DNA of 64,000 nucleotides from Chryseobacterium sp. JUb7 (GCF_024806495.1 NZ_JANUFF010000010.1:62001-126000); one strand, 5' to 3'; counted from the stretch's first letter, positions 54,782 to 64,000 are shown. A program made the numbers and translations. The notes: generated by a model from the letters alone, not told the origin.

Positions 54782-56374
54782 TTAGTAACCAGGATTTTGG
54801 ATCAAATTATGATTAGCATTCAAATCACTTGCAGGAATTGGATACAACCTCCTGAAATCTTCTACAGCTTTACCATCTTTCACACCGCCTTTAAATGGCC
54901 ACAGATAGCTTCCGGAAGTAAATTTCCCAAATCTAATTAAATCCGTTCTTCTTCCTGCTTCCCAAGATAATTCGCGGGCTCTTTCATCTAAAATAAAATC
55001 TAAATTAATTGATGTTACGTTACCTGAATTATTTCCGTACGCTCTTTGTCTTAGTAAATTGATGTACTGAATGGCTGTAGCATTGCTTCCTCCACCTCCA
55101 CGCAAAACTGCTTCAGCATAAGTCAGATAAGCTTCAGCCAATCTAAACATAGGAAAATCGGTATCAACGAAATCTCCGGCAGCATCTGATCCTGGCTGCC
55201 CGTTTCTTTTAATATTTTTAAATTTTGTAATTGGATACCCATCTGTAAAGGTAGCAACATTATTAATTTCTAGACTTTGTCCATCAGTATGAAATGTTCC
55301 TCTTTTATCAATTAAGCCATCAGTAGACGGAAATAAATTTGCAATATTTTTTGTACTCCTAAGACCACCCCATCCACTGTTAATTCCAAAATTAGCAGGA
55401 TTCATAGATCCTCCCGTGCTTGCATGGATAATATAAGTAGTTCCCCCAAATGTTCTGGTATGAGTACCATCATAATTGACAGAGAAAATAGTCTCGTTAT
55501 TATTCAAATTATTATCTGCCAAAAATAGTTCTCCATAATTAGCTTTTAAAGAATAACCAGCAGCAATTACTTTTTCAGCATATACTCTTGCATCAGAATA
55601 TCTTGCCTGCCCTGTATAAACTTCTGCATTAAGATATAGTTTTGACAATAACATCCATACTGCTGCTTTATCAGCACGGCCATACTCATTAGTTCTTGGA
55701 TCTTTAAGTATCCCTTCTAAATCTTTTAATTCAGATTCTATATAATTAAAGAGTTCTTTACGTTCAATTCTTGGTGGTGGTGTAGTACCTACTTCACTTG
55801 CTTCTGTTGCAAACGGACCATTTCCAAAAAGATCAATGGCGTGAGAGTAACTTAATGCTCTCATAAAACGTGCTTCATTTCTGAATAATCTTGCTTCATC
55901 AGCATTTGTCCCAGTAATATTTCTGGAAGCCAGTTTTTCATCGGTAGTTTCACGAATAAACTCATTTGACAAACCAACCTGATAGTAAATTCTGTAGTAA
56001 AGAGCAGCAATAAATTCGTTACTTGCAGACCATGTCATACTGTGAAGACTAGGTAAAGATCCGTCTCCCCATGCTATAACTGCCTCATCAGTTGGCAATT
56101 CCTGTAATTGAAAATATTGTCTGATATAATTGGATGTACCACCATCTATCCCACTGATATCTGGATCACCATCTCCACCATTTTGACCACTCATCGCCAA
56201 ACCAGCATATATTTTGGCTAAAACTCCTTTATAATTATTAAAGTCTGCATATACAGAAGCCGATGTAACTTCCGTTTGCGGCAATCTGTCTAAATCTTTC
56301 TCACATGAAGTAAGAAACAACACTGCAGTAAGACCGGCAGCAAATATTGTTTTATTGATATATTTAAATGTCAT
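54782..56374 (-). CDS. SusD/RagB-family outer-membrane glycan-binding lipoprotein
   Basis: The 530-residue lipoprotein (lipobox TSCEKD) has the SusD plan: an N-terminal LDRLPQTEVTSASVYADFNNYKGVLAKIYAGLA, TPR-like helices, and the C-terminal PMFRLAEAYLTYAEAVLRGG...AIQYINLLRQRAYG...LDERARELSWEAGRRTDLIRFG. It forms the lid over the SusC pore and binds oligosaccharide. It lies 13 bases after susC. Confidence 0.93.
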   Translation of the reverse strand: MTFKYINKTIFAAGLTAVLFLTSCEKDLDRLPQTEVTSASVYADFNNYKGVLAKIYAGLAMSGQNGGDGDPDISGIDGGTSNYIRQYFQLQELPTDEAVIAWGDGSLPSLHSMTWSASNEFIAALYYRIYYQVGLSNEFIRETTDEKLASRNITGTNADEARLFRNEARFMRALSYSHAIDLFGNGPFATEASEVGTTPPPRIERKELFNYIESELKDLEGILKDPRTNEYGRADKAAVWMLLSKLYLNAEVYTGQARYSDARVYAEKVIAAGYSLKANYGELFLADNNLNNNETIFSVNYDGTHTRTFGGTTYIIHASTGGSMNPANFGINSGWGGLRSTKNIANLFPSTDGLIDKRGTFHTDGQSLEINNVATFTDGYPITKFKNIKRNGQPGSDAAGDFVDTDFPMFRLAEAYLTYAEAVLRGGGGSNATAIQYINLLRQRAYGNNSGNVTSINLDFILDERARELSWEAGRRTDLIRFGKFTSGSYLWPFKGGVKDGKAVEDFRRLYPIPASDLNANHNLIQNPGY

Positions 56375-56387
56375 GATTTCTCCTTAA

Positions 56388-59105
56388 TTAAAATTGAAAA
56401 TTAAACCCTAAAGAATACACTCTTGGTCTTTGATACAAATTATTGTCTATCCCATTAAATACTTCTGGATCCAGACCACTATATTTAGTAATGACAAAAG
56501 CATTCTGAACAGATCCGAAAACTCTTAATTTAGACTCTTTAATAAATCTTGGGAAATTATAACCTACATTGATGTTATCCATTCTTACAAATGAAGCATT
56601 TTCAACATAATAATCCGATAAAAGCTGAGTATTTTTAAATCCTGTATCCAAATAACTCGTATGTACATTCTGTAAATACTGATTTAATGTTATTCCCTGT
56701 TCTGTACCATATTGCGAAGCGACATTATTGTATACATAATTACCAATACTCGCTCTCATGGTAAAACCTAAGTCCCAGTTTTTGTAATTGAACTTAGAAG
56801 AGAATCCTAAAAGCACATCCGGAGCCGGAGATTTATATCTGTATAAATCATCTGTGTTTACTAATCCGTCACCATTTCTGTCTACATATACACCTTCAAT
56901 AGGTTTTCCATTATTGTCATAAACCTGTTGATAAACATAGAAGGAATTAGGCTGATATCCTTCTGTATTCACCTGAATCGTAGTACCGGTTGCACCTCCG
57001 ATTGTATTGATTAAAGTTTGATTTGAATTCAGATTCGTTATTTCTGATCTAAAATGAGTAGCATTTACATTAAATTCCCATGAAAAATTATCTGTTTGAA
57101 CTGCTTTTACATTAACATTTGCCTCAATCCCTCTATTACGCATATCTCCAACATTCGTCACTAGGTAATTCGTTAGATTAGCTAATGCAGGTATTGGTAC
57201 AAAGCCAAGCAAATCCCTTGATTCCTTTTCGTATATATCAATGGTACCCGAGATTCTGTCTTTCAGGAATCCAAAATCAATACCTATATTTTTTGTTGTT
57301 GTGGTTTCCCATTTAAGGTTTTTATCATATCCTTGCGCTCTGTAAGTGCTATAAAAATCATTCCCAAGTTGGTATTGAGCACCACTGTCTGACATGATAT
57401 AACGGGCTAGATATGGATAATCACCTAGGTTAAGCTCCTGCTGTCCTGTTTCTCCCCAACCAGCTCTTAATTTTAGAGTGGAAATTATCTTGGATTCTTT
57501 CAGGAAATTTTCCTGATCGATTCTCCATGCTAGGGCTACAGAAGGGAAGTATCCTACTCTGTTTTCTTCGCTGAATCTTGAAGATGCATCTCTTCTTAAT
57601 GAAGCGGTTAAAAGGTATTTGCTGTTAAAAGTATAATTTAGTCTTCCAAAATAGGAAAGAATTGTATTTTGAGTAAAGAAATCATTACCACTAGCGGGGT
57701 TTAAAACTCCTGTTCCATAGATTGTAGGTGCAAAAGGTTCAGATCTTTGCCAATCCTGATAAGAGTAACCAGCGGTTAAATCTACCGTAGATTTTATGGA
57801 TTCAAATGTTTTTAAATAATTTAAATAAAAATCTAACAATTTATTTTTTTTCTCCTGCGTGTATCTTCTATAACTTCCTTTATTATAAAAAGCACTTGCT
57901 GCTGTTGGAAGAACAGTTGTATTTCCGTTAGAATCACTGTAATCATATCCTAAATTTAGATTTGCTCTTAGTTCAGGCAAAAAGTGAAATTTGTAATCGA
58001 ATTGAACATTTCCAATTAATCTTTTCACATACGATAGGTCCCATCTTTGATTCAGCATCGAAACAGGATTTTTCGTACCATTAGTATTAGGCTCCACAGT
58101 TAATTGGTTTAACCATTCCCAATACCCTCCGTAATCACCGAATGACGGATCAGTAACCGATTGTGTAGGGTCAAAAACTACTGCTGCACCGATAGCTCCA
58201 TCATCTTTAAACCTATTTTCAACATAGGTTCCTTTCAAATTCAAACTTACTTCTAAATGCTTATCGAAGAATTTAGGATTCAAGTTTAGTGAGGCTGTCG
58301 TTCTCTCGATGGTATTGGTTCTGATAATACCTTCCTGATTCAGATAACCTAAAGAAAGTCTATATGGCAATCCTTTAATACCTCCTGATAATGAAATATT
58401 ATTATCTACTCCTACTGCTGTTTGGTAAATTTGATTTTGCCAGTTGGTATTGGAGTTTCCTAGATATGTTTTGTATACAGGAGTTGCTTTTTCATTCACC
58501 AACTTTCTAAACTCATCTGCAGATAACATATCTATATTACCCATTTTATTATAAACTGATGTAGTCGTTGTAAAATTGGCTTTTAATTTTCCGGATGTTC
58601 CTCTTTTTGTCGTAATGATAATTACTCCATTAGATGCTCTACTTCCATAGATAGCAGCAGCAGAAGCATCTTTTAAAATACTGAAGCTTTCAATATCATT
58701 TGGGTTTATGAGAGCTAAAGGATTAGTTGCTCCGCTTATCCCATTAGTATCTACAGGTACACCATCAATAACAATTAAAGGATCGTTACTTGCAGTCAAA
58801 GATGCACCACCCCGGATTCTGATTGTGGATCCCGCACCGGGAGCTCCACTATTGGTAGTAATCTGAACACCTGATGTTTTTCCCTGTATCAGCTGTTCTG
58901 GTGAGTTGATACTTCCTTCGTTAAAATCTTTCGCAGAGATAGCTGTAACAGACCCCGTCAAATCAGTTTTCTTCTGTTTTCCATATCCGATCAATACAAC
59001 TTCCTCTATTTTTTTCTCTTTTAAAGAATCTGTCTGCGCATGAATCATGGTGCTGGCCAATAAGAATGCAGGCGCAATTTTTAATACCGTTGTAAAATTC
59101 TTCAC
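56388..59105 (-). CDS. SusC/RagA-family TonB-linked outer-membrane transporter
   Basis: The 905-residue protein has a signal peptide (near MIHAQ), a TonB-box region (EEVVLIGYGKQKKTDLTGSV), the plug (IQGKTSGVQITTNSGAPGAGSTIRIRGGASLTASNDPLIVIDGVPVD, SILKDASAAAIYGSRASNGVIIITTKRG) and a 22-strand-type barrel ending in YSLGFNFQF. It lacks the N-terminal carboxypeptidase-regulatory-like domain found in most SusC proteins, which explains its short length. The start codon is GTG at 59105. It would import maltodextrins with SusD and SusE. Confidence 0.93.
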   Translation of the reverse strand: MKNFTTVLKIAPAFLLASTMIHAQTDSLKEKKIEEVVLIGYGKQKKTDLTGSVTAISAKDFNEGSINSPEQLIQGKTSGVQITTNSGAPGAGSTIRIRGGASLTASNDPLIVIDGVPVDTNGISGATNPLALINPNDIESFSILKDASAAAIYGSRASNGVIIITTKRGTSGKLKANFTTTTSVYNKMGNIDMLSADEFRKLVNEKATPVYKTYLGNSNTNWQNQIYQTAVGVDNNISLSGGIKGLPYRLSLGYLNQEGIIRTNTIERTTASLNLNPKFFDKHLEVSLNLKGTYVENRFKDDGAIGAAVVFDPTQSVTDPSFGDYGGYWEWLNQLTVEPNTNGTKNPVSMLNQRWDLSYVKRLIGNVQFDYKFHFLPELRANLNLGYDYSDSNGNTTVLPTAASAFYNKGSYRRYTQEKKNKLLDFYLNYLKTFESIKSTVDLTAGYSYQDWQRSEPFAPTIYGTGVLNPASGNDFFTQNTILSYFGRLNYTFNSKYLLTASLRRDASSRFSEENRVGYFPSVALAWRIDQENFLKESKIISTLKLRAGWGETGQQELNLGDYPYLARYIMSDSGAQYQLGNDFYSTYRAQGYDKNLKWETTTTKNIGIDFGFLKDRISGTIDIYEKESRDLLGFVPIPALANLTNYLVTNVGDMRNRGIEANVNVKAVQTDNFSWEFNVNATHFRSEITNLNSNQTLINTIGGATGTTIQVNTEGYQPNSFYVYQQVYDNNGKPIEGVYVDRNGDGLVNTDDLYRYKSPAPDVLLGFSSKFNYKNWDLGFTMRASIGNYVYNNVASQYGTEQGITLNQYLQNVHTSYLDTGFKNTQLLSDYYVENASFVRMDNINVGYNFPRFIKESKLRVFGSVQNAFVITKYSGLDPEVFNGIDNNLYQRPRVYSLGFNFQF

Positions 59106-59314
59106 AATATTATTTTTTATATAGTTTCGTTTTTATAGTAAATTCTGACACAAAGCCAGTCTTGCAATTTATTAAAAAATTATAATTATCATAATTTTAT
59201 TTAAAATTTAGATAATTTTATGTACATTAAACGACTATTTTAAAGTAAATATCTGTTTTTCATTTATTTGTGATAAAATATGCAAAGCATAATATTAAGA
59301 TCGTTTTAACAAAA

Positions 59315-59334
59315 AGTTAAACATTCGTTTAACT
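59315..59334. promoter_or_regulatory. 20-base palindrome upstream of susC
   Basis: AGTTAAAC-ATTC-GTTTAACT is a perfect dyad and is preceded by a further partial copy (GTTTTAACAAAAAGTTAAAC). It lies in the 335-base gap between susC and metG, which otherwise shows only AT-rich sequence. It is operator-like and could bind a regulator of the sus genes; the protein is not in this window. Confidence 0.45.
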
Positions 59335-59440
59335 AAATGTAATATCAATCGATTGCAGATTTCCAAAATACCATTATACAAAGCTTTTGCTCATCTTTCT
59401 GAGATTATCCCTATCTTTGTATTTCAAAACTTTACTATAA

Positions 59441-61477
59441 ATGTCAAACAGAAAGATGATTACGGCAGCTTTGCCATACGCAAACGGACCGGTTCATATA
59501 GGGCATTTGGCAGGTGTTTATATTCCTGCGGATGTTTACGCAAGATTTCAGAGAAGATTAGGAAAAGATGTAGCGTTTATCTGTGGTTCAGATGAACATG
59601 GGATTCCTATTACCATCAGAGCAAAAAAAGAAGGCGTTACGCCTCAGGATATCGTTGACAAATACCACGGAATCATTAAAAAATCTTTTTCAGATTTGGG
59701 GATTTCGTTTGATGAATATTCAAGAACGACTTCTAAGAAACACTATGAAACAAGCCAGGATTTTTTCAAAGTTCTTTATGAAAAAGGAAAATTCACGGAA
59801 GAAGTTTCTGAGCAGTATTTTGACGAACAGGCTAATGAATTTTTAGCTGACCGATACATCGTTGGAACGTGCCCGAATTGTGGAAATGAAAACGCTTACG
59901 GAGATCAGTGTGAGAAATGTGGCTCTACTCTTTCTCCATCAGAACTGATCAATCCAAAATCAATGCTGAGTGGAAATGTTCCTATTTTAAAAGAAACAAA
60001 GAACTGGTATCTGCCATTAAATGAATACGAAGATTTCCTGAATGAGTGGATCATTGAAGGTCATAAAGACGACTGGAAACCAAATGTTTACGGACAGGTA
60101 AAATCCTGGCTAAATGATGGCTTAAAGCCACGTGCAATGACCAGAGATCTAAACTGGGGAGTTCCTGTTCCTCTTCCGAATGCAGAGGGAAAAGTTCTTT
60201 ATGTATGGTTTGATGCACCGATCGGATATATTTCTTTCACCAAAGAATGGGCAGAGAAAAACGGAAAAGACTGGAAAGATTACTGGCAAAGTGAAGGAAG
60301 TGACTTAGTACATTTCATCGGAAAAGATAATATTGTATTCCACTGTATTATTTTCCCTGCAATGATGAAAGCTCACGGAGATTATGTCATGCCGAAAAAT
60401 GTTCCTGCTTTTGAATTCCTGAATCTTGAAAATGATAAAATTTCAACTTCAAGAAACTGGGCGGTTTGGGCGCACGAGTATGTTGAGGATTTCCCGGGAC
60501 AGCAAGATGTATTGAGGTATGCTCTTCTTTCATCCGCTCCGGAAACTAAGGATAATAATTTTACTTGGAAAGATTTTCAGACGAAGAACAATTCTGAATT
60601 AGTAAATAAATTTGGAAACTTTATTAATAGAGTAATTTCTTTCACAAACAAAAATTTTGAAGGAAAAGTTCCAAATGGAGTTTTAGATGAAGAAAGTAAA
60701 ACTGCAATTAAAACTGCAATAGAGAAAGTTAGCTATCATTTAGAAAAGTATGAATTTAGAAATTCTTTGAATTCATTTATGGAGCTTGTTGACTATGGTA
60801 ACTTGTATCTTCAAAATGCAGCTCCTTGGAAAACAATTAAAGAAGATATAAATGTGGCTGGTCAAGCGATGTTTGTGGGAGCACAAATTGCAGCTGTAGT
60901 AGCTCAATTATGCGAACCATTCATGCCTTTCTCAGCAGAGAAACTTTTTGGATACTTTAATATTGAGAAAAAAAATTGGGAAGATTTACAAAACTCTGAG
61001 ATACAAATTGAAGTGGGTCATAAAATTGAAAACGCACCTCTTTTGTTCGCTCCTATTGAAGACAGTGTTATCGAAGCTCAGATTCAAAAATTAGAGGATA
61101 CAAAACAAAACAATAAAAAAACAAACCCTAACGCCAATCCTATGAAAGACGAAATCACTTTTGATGATTTTACGAAAATCGACTTAAGAACAGCAACGAT
61201 TACAGAAGCTGAAAAAGTAGAAAAAGCTGATAAATTACTGAAACTGACTGTTGACACAGGCGTAGATGTAAGAACCGTTGTTTCAGGAATCGCAGAAAGC
61301 TTTACTCCGGAAGAAGTAATTGGAAAGCAGGTAATGATTTTATTAAACCTTGCTCCGAGAAAAATCAGAGGAATTGAGTCTCAGGGAATGTTGTTGCTAA
61401 CGACAAAACCAGACGGAAAATTATCTTTTGTTACCCCAGACGACAGCAATGTTGAAAACGGTATTGAAATCGGATAA
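59441..61477 (+). CDS. metG: Methionyl-tRNA synthetase
   Basis: The 678-residue class I synthetase has the HIGH motif in NGPVHIGHLAG, a zinc site (CPNCGNENAYGDQCEKCG) and KISTSRN in place of KMSKS. A C-terminal Trbp111-like tRNA-binding domain (residues about 575-678, FDDFTKIDLRTATITEAEKVEKADKLLKL) completes it. It charges tRNA-Met. Length is usual for the dimeric form. A strong terminator follows. Confidence 0.95.
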   Translation: MSNRKMITAALPYANGPVHIGHLAGVYIPADVYARFQRRLGKDVAFICGSDEHGIPITIRAKKEGVTPQDIVDKYHGIIKKSFSDLGISFDEYSRTTSKKHYETSQDFFKVLYEKGKFTEEVSEQYFDEQANEFLADRYIVGTCPNCGNENAYGDQCEKCGSTLSPSELINPKSMLSGNVPILKETKNWYLPLNEYEDFLNEWIIEGHKDDWKPNVYGQVKSWLNDGLKPRAMTRDLNWGVPVPLPNAEGKVLYVWFDAPIGYISFTKEWAEKNGKDWKDYWQSEGSDLVHFIGKDNIVFHCIIFPAMMKAHGDYVMPKNVPAFEFLNLENDKISTSRNWAVWAHEYVEDFPGQQDVLRYALLSSAPETKDNNFTWKDFQTKNNSELVNKFGNFINRVISFTNKNFEGKVPNGVLDEESKTAIKTAIEKVSYHLEKYEFRNSLNSFMELVDYGNLYLQNAAPWKTIKEDINVAGQAMFVGAQIAAVVAQLCEPFMPFSAEKLFGYFNIEKKNWEDLQNSEIQIEVGHKIENAPLLFAPIEDSVIEAQIQKLEDTKQNNKKTNPNANPMKDEITFDDFTKIDLRTATITEAEKVEKADKLLKLTVDTGVDVRTVVSGIAESFTPEEVIGKQVMILLNLAPRKIRGIESQGMLLLTTKPDGKLSFVTPDDSNVENGIEIG

Positions 61478-61500
61478 AATTTTGAAATTCCAGATAAAGA

Positions 61501-61530
61501 AAAACCACATGAAACCCATGTGGTTTTTTG
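61501..61530 (+). terminator. Terminator after metG
   Basis: Arms AAAACCACATG / CATGTGGTTTT with a 5-base loop and a T-run. Confidence 0.85.
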
Positions 61531-61545
61531 CTTTCTTCTTTAAAA

Positions 61546-61642
61546 GATGCTTAGACAGGCTTAGCATGACAACGCCAGAAATGAATCGCTAATAAAAAAC
61601 AGTTAGTATTAGAGATGTCATGCTGAGCTTGTCGAAGCATTT
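61546..61642. repeat. CTTCGACAGGCTCAGCATGACA-type inverted repeat, family 3
   Basis: GCTTAGACAGGCTTAGCATGACA at the left answers TGTCATGCTGAGCTTGTCGAAGC at the right. The copy sits between convergent metG and methyltransferase genes and matches the ends of the copy at 36054-36202. Confidence 0.65.
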
Positions 61643-61647
61643 ATATT

Positions 61648-62352
61648 TTATTTTTTCGTCAGTTTCGCCAAATAAGCATCCTCATCCTGCAAAATCTTCT
61701 CAATGATAAAACCGTTATTTTCAGCAGCATTTTTTAAGGTATTAAAATCCAGATACAACCATTTGATGGGATCTTCAGATTCTCCTTTGTAGTGAACGGT
61801 ATAGTCGAGTTCGCCATAATATCCTTCTGCCGGAATGTAAACTCCTCCGTCCTCATCGCGGTCGAACATATATAAAATATCAGTACTGTCGATCAGAATC
61901 TGCCCTTTTGAACTCAATAAAGAATATAGTTTTTTAAGATAAATATCAATTACGTTAAGACTCTGGAAAATACCGGTTCCGTTCATTAATAAAAGAATGG
62001 TATCAAAAGTTTCTCCGGAAAAATGAAGCATATTTTCTGAAACAGCTTTTTTTATTCCTCTCGACAGACAGACCTCTATCGATTTTGGCGAAATATCCAG
62101 CGCTGTGACATCCAGATTTCTTTCATTCTGAAGATATAATGAGTGCGAACCTGCCCCTGCTCCGATATCCAGTACTTTTCCCTGAGATAACTTCAGCGCT
62201 TTTTGTTCGATTTCATTCATTTCTTCAAATTCTCTGAAGAGATAATCTACCGGAAGCTCATCCAGTTCGGAAATTGAAGTTTCAGTCTGCAGATCTTCAG
62301 GATTTTCATTATGAAAATAATCCCAGATGGCCTTGCCCATTAAGTCTTTCAT
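61648..62352 (-). CDS. Class I SAM-dependent methyltransferase
   Basis: The 234-residue protein has the SAM-binding motif I VLDIGAGAGSHSLYLQ, motif II VTALDISPKSIEVC and the following DTILLLMNGTGIFQ and GQILIDSTDI. The substrate is unknown; I see no domain pointing to DNA, RNA or protein. It starts 32 bases downstream of the glutaminase gene. Confidence 0.85.
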   Translation of the reverse strand: MKDLMGKAIWDYFHNENPEDLQTETSISELDELPVDYLFREFEEMNEIEQKALKLSQGKVLDIGAGAGSHSLYLQNERNLDVTALDISPKSIEVCLSRGIKKAVSENMLHFSGETFDTILLLMNGTGIFQSLNVIDIYLKKLYSLLSSKGQILIDSTDILYMFDRDEDGGVYIPAEGYYGELDYTVHYKGESEDPIKWLYLDFNTLKNAAENNGFIIEKILQDEDAYLAKLTKK

Positions 62353-62384
62353 GTCTTATTTTAATGGGCAAAGATAAATATTTT

Positions 62385-63395
62385 TTAAAATACACTTAAA
62401 TCATACTGCTTTACCAGATCCAAAATCATATGATAACCTGCCAGTGAGTTTCCATGCTGATCCAGAGCCGGGCTGAAAACGCCTATTCCCATTTTACCAG
62501 GAACACTTACCGTAATTCCGCCACCAACGCCTGATTTGCTTGGCAGCCCAACATTTCTGGAATATTCACCACTGAATTCATACATTCCGGCAGTCAGCAT
62601 TTGTGATTCTATTAATTTTGCAATTTCTTTATTTTTATGTGTAGCATCTCCATCAAACCTTACACATTGGTTAGCAAAGAAATAACCGATCTTCGCAAGA
62701 TCTTCAGCCGTCAGTTCAATAGAACACTGCTTGAAATAATTATCCAGCTGATCTTCATTTCCGGAAATCAATCCATTATTTTTCATCAGATAAAACATAC
62801 CTCGATTACGATTTCCGGTAGATTTTTCAGACTCATAAACAGATTTATTATAATCAATGGTTTTATTCTTAGTAATATATCTTACCATATCCAAAATTTT
62901 CAGAAATGGCTTTTCACCGTCTCCGGCTATCAGAGAAGTCGTCAGAATAGCTCCCGCATTCATCATTGGATTAAGCGGTTTTCCTGTTGTTTCAAGATTA
63001 GAAAAATGATTAAAAGGCTTATCAGATCCAAAATATCCTATTTTATCAAACACATCCGCTTCTCCTCTTTCGTTTACAGCAAGCATCAATGCTATGATTT
63101 TAGAGATACTCTGCATTGTAAATTTCTTATGCACATCTCCTGTATTAAAAACTTTCCCATTTTTGTCTACCAGTGAAAAAGCAATCGCTTTAGCATCCAT
63201 TTTTCCCAGTTCAGGAATATAGTCAGCCACTTTTCCCTGTGTGTAATATGCTCTGTTTTTTTCGAGAATACCGCTTAATATTTTTTCCGAAATCGCTGGC
63301 GGATCAATTGATTTTTGAGCGTAAATTACTGTATTTAAAGAAAGAAGCGCTGCAACAAGCATCACTTTTGCAGATAAAAAACTATTTTTTTTCAT
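62385..63395 (-). CDS. glsA: Glutaminase A with signal peptide
   Basis: The 336-residue beta-lactamase-fold glutaminase hydrolyses glutamine to glutamate and ammonia. The Ser-x-x-Lys motif is FTMQSISKI (Ser96, Lys99). Family segments PLNPMMNAGAI, NRNRGMFYLMKNNG and SGVGGGITVSVPGKMGIGVFSP are intact. Unlike the usual cytoplasmic GlsA, it begins with a signal peptide (MKKNSFLSAKVMLVAALLSL...IYAQ), so it should be periplasmic or secreted. Confidence 0.92.
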   Translation of the reverse strand: MKKNSFLSAKVMLVAALLSLNTVIYAQKSIDPPAISEKILSGILEKNRAYYTQGKVADYIPELGKMDAKAIAFSLVDKNGKVFNTGDVHKKFTMQSISKIIALMLAVNERGEADVFDKIGYFGSDKPFNHFSNLETTGKPLNPMMNAGAILTTSLIAGDGEKPFLKILDMVRYITKNKTIDYNKSVYESEKSTGNRNRGMFYLMKNNGLISGNEDQLDNYFKQCSIELTAEDLAKIGYFFANQCVRFDGDATHKNKEIAKLIESQMLTAGMYEFSGEYSRNVGLPSKSGVGGGITVSVPGKMGIGVFSPALDQHGNSLAGYHMILDLVKQYDLSVF

Positions 63396-63632
63396 ATCGA
63401 CCAGAATCTCATTTTATTTTTGAATCAAACCAGTACCAGAAAATACTGATGCAGATATCAGATGATCTTTTACCATCATCATTTCTATCCGTCGGTAAAG
63501 ATAATTAAATAAAATTTTCATTGAAGTTATACTCCATTCCATATCACTGCCATTAGTTTTTTCTATTTCTAACCCATCATTGTTTTTATATTATTTCCAT
63601 AACTTGTATCTTTTAAACACTAGCATTATCTT

Positions 63633-64000
63633 ATGACAAATAAAGAATTTAATTTTCATAAAGGCTTCCTCTTCAGCAAACATATTCCCGAAGAAATTTC
63701 GCATTTCGATCGGGTTTTTGATGTTTTCAAGGATTTGCTGACGCATACTTCCGGCGATATTGAGGAAGCCTTTGACTGGCTTGATATGCTTGACAAGGAA
63801 TATGATATTTTCAGTGAAGAATATACCCTTGAAAATTTTGAAGAAGATTTACGAAAACGGGGCTATATCAAACGGGAAGATGATTCTGAAGACGGAAATT
63901 CAGGACCTGGAAAAGGTAAAAATATGCTGACGGCAAAGCTTGAAGCTGCTTTACGGGAGTATGCCCTGGAACAGATTTTCGGAAAGCTTAAAAAAAGCGG
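63633..64000 (+). CDS. Conserved hypothetical protein, probable vWA-domain protein (5' part only)
   Basis: The open frame from the ATG at 63633 runs off the right edge after 122 codons. It reads MTNKEFNFHKGFLFSKHIPEEISHFDRVFDVFKDLLTHTSGDIEEAFDWLDMLDKEY... and ends ...LREYALEQIFGKLKKSG. I recall this start from Bacteroidota proteins with a C-terminal von Willebrand A domain often encoded near a MoxR-type ATPase, but that domain lies outside the window. The ORF opposing the glutaminase (63239-63508) is a shadow, and the gap 63396-63632 shows nothing else. Confidence 0.75.
   Translation, partial: MTNKEFNFHKGFLFSKHIPEEISHFDRVFDVFKDLLTHTSGDIEEAFDWLDMLDKEYDIFSEEYTLENFEEDLRKRGYIKREDDSEDGNSGPGKGKNMLTAKLEAALREYALEQIFGKLKKS

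Noticed and set aside
63239-63508. 89-codon plus-strand ORF opposite the glutaminase start
   Set aside because: It lies mainly antisense to glsA and has no plausible product.

Overview
The window is AT-rich chromosomal DNA from a member of the Bacteroidota, most likely the Chryseobacterium/Elizabethkingia group of Flavobacteriia. This rests on several things seen in the sequence. TAnnTTTG-type -7 boxes lie just before start codons. There is a SusC/SusD/SusE/GH97 starch locus, a subtilase with a type IX secretion C-terminal domain, signal peptides ending in Ala-Gln, and the families of intergenic inverted repeats usual in this group. I saw no rRNA, tRNA, CRISPR array or insertion sequence. Genus-level placement is inference.

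Layout. 1-5 kb: amino-acid permease (runs off the left edge), PnuC, a Gly/Tyr/Asn-rich lipoprotein, DapF and MltG. 5-7.6 kb: a TonB-dependent outer-membrane receptor. 7.7-10.9 kb (minus): a sugar-nucleotide group (DegT-type aminotransferase, small membrane protein, GalE, cytidylyltransferase-like protein). 11-14.4 kb: a secreted subtilase and a frameshifted FAD-dependent oxidoreductase. 14.5-29 kb: PEP carboxylase, small lipoproteins and secreted proteins, dihydrolipoyl dehydrogenase, an HxlR regulator and a YqhD-like alcohol dehydrogenase that share an operator-like motif, an SGNH hydrolase, a TPR protein, a DEAD-box helicase and an AarF/UbiB kinase. At 29.1 kb is a 51-residue double-glycine, Cys-rich peptide gene. 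31.4-38 kb (minus): the purine genes purM, purN, purH, purD and guaA, separated by repeats. At 38.05-38.19 kb is a candidate independently transcribed small structured RNA or 24-codon ORF. 38.2-44.7 kb: an FMN reductase, a pirin, a SLC45-like MFS sugar transporter, an NTF2-like protein and a GH13 amylase that is frameshifted near its N terminus.

The most notable system lies at 46.8-51.4 kb, all on the minus strand. It is a compact RiPP operon: an 84-residue precursor, a radical SAM/SPASM maturase resembling three-residue-cyclophane-forming enzymes, two paralogous proteins with HxD...H iron-site patterns (putative Fe(II)/2-oxoglutarate oxygenases), and an exported protein with two DTG aspartic-protease motifs. 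It has its own TAnnTTTG promoter, a hairpin between precursor and maturase, and a terminator after the protease. The precursor ends in three consecutive aromatic-X-X triplets (YDR, HDT, FLR) followed by Ala. The operon sits between a SusCDE-GH97 operon (51.4-59.1 kb) and the amylase/sugar-transporter genes that would be expected beside it, which suggests insertion into a starch-use locus.

59.4-64 kb: methionyl-tRNA synthetase, a methyltransferase, a glutaminase with a signal peptide, and the start of a conserved hypothetical protein that runs off the right edge. Two genes (FAD oxidoreductase, GH13) are broken in the same way, by one base apparently missing from an A-run, so sequencing error should be excluded before calling them pseudogenes.
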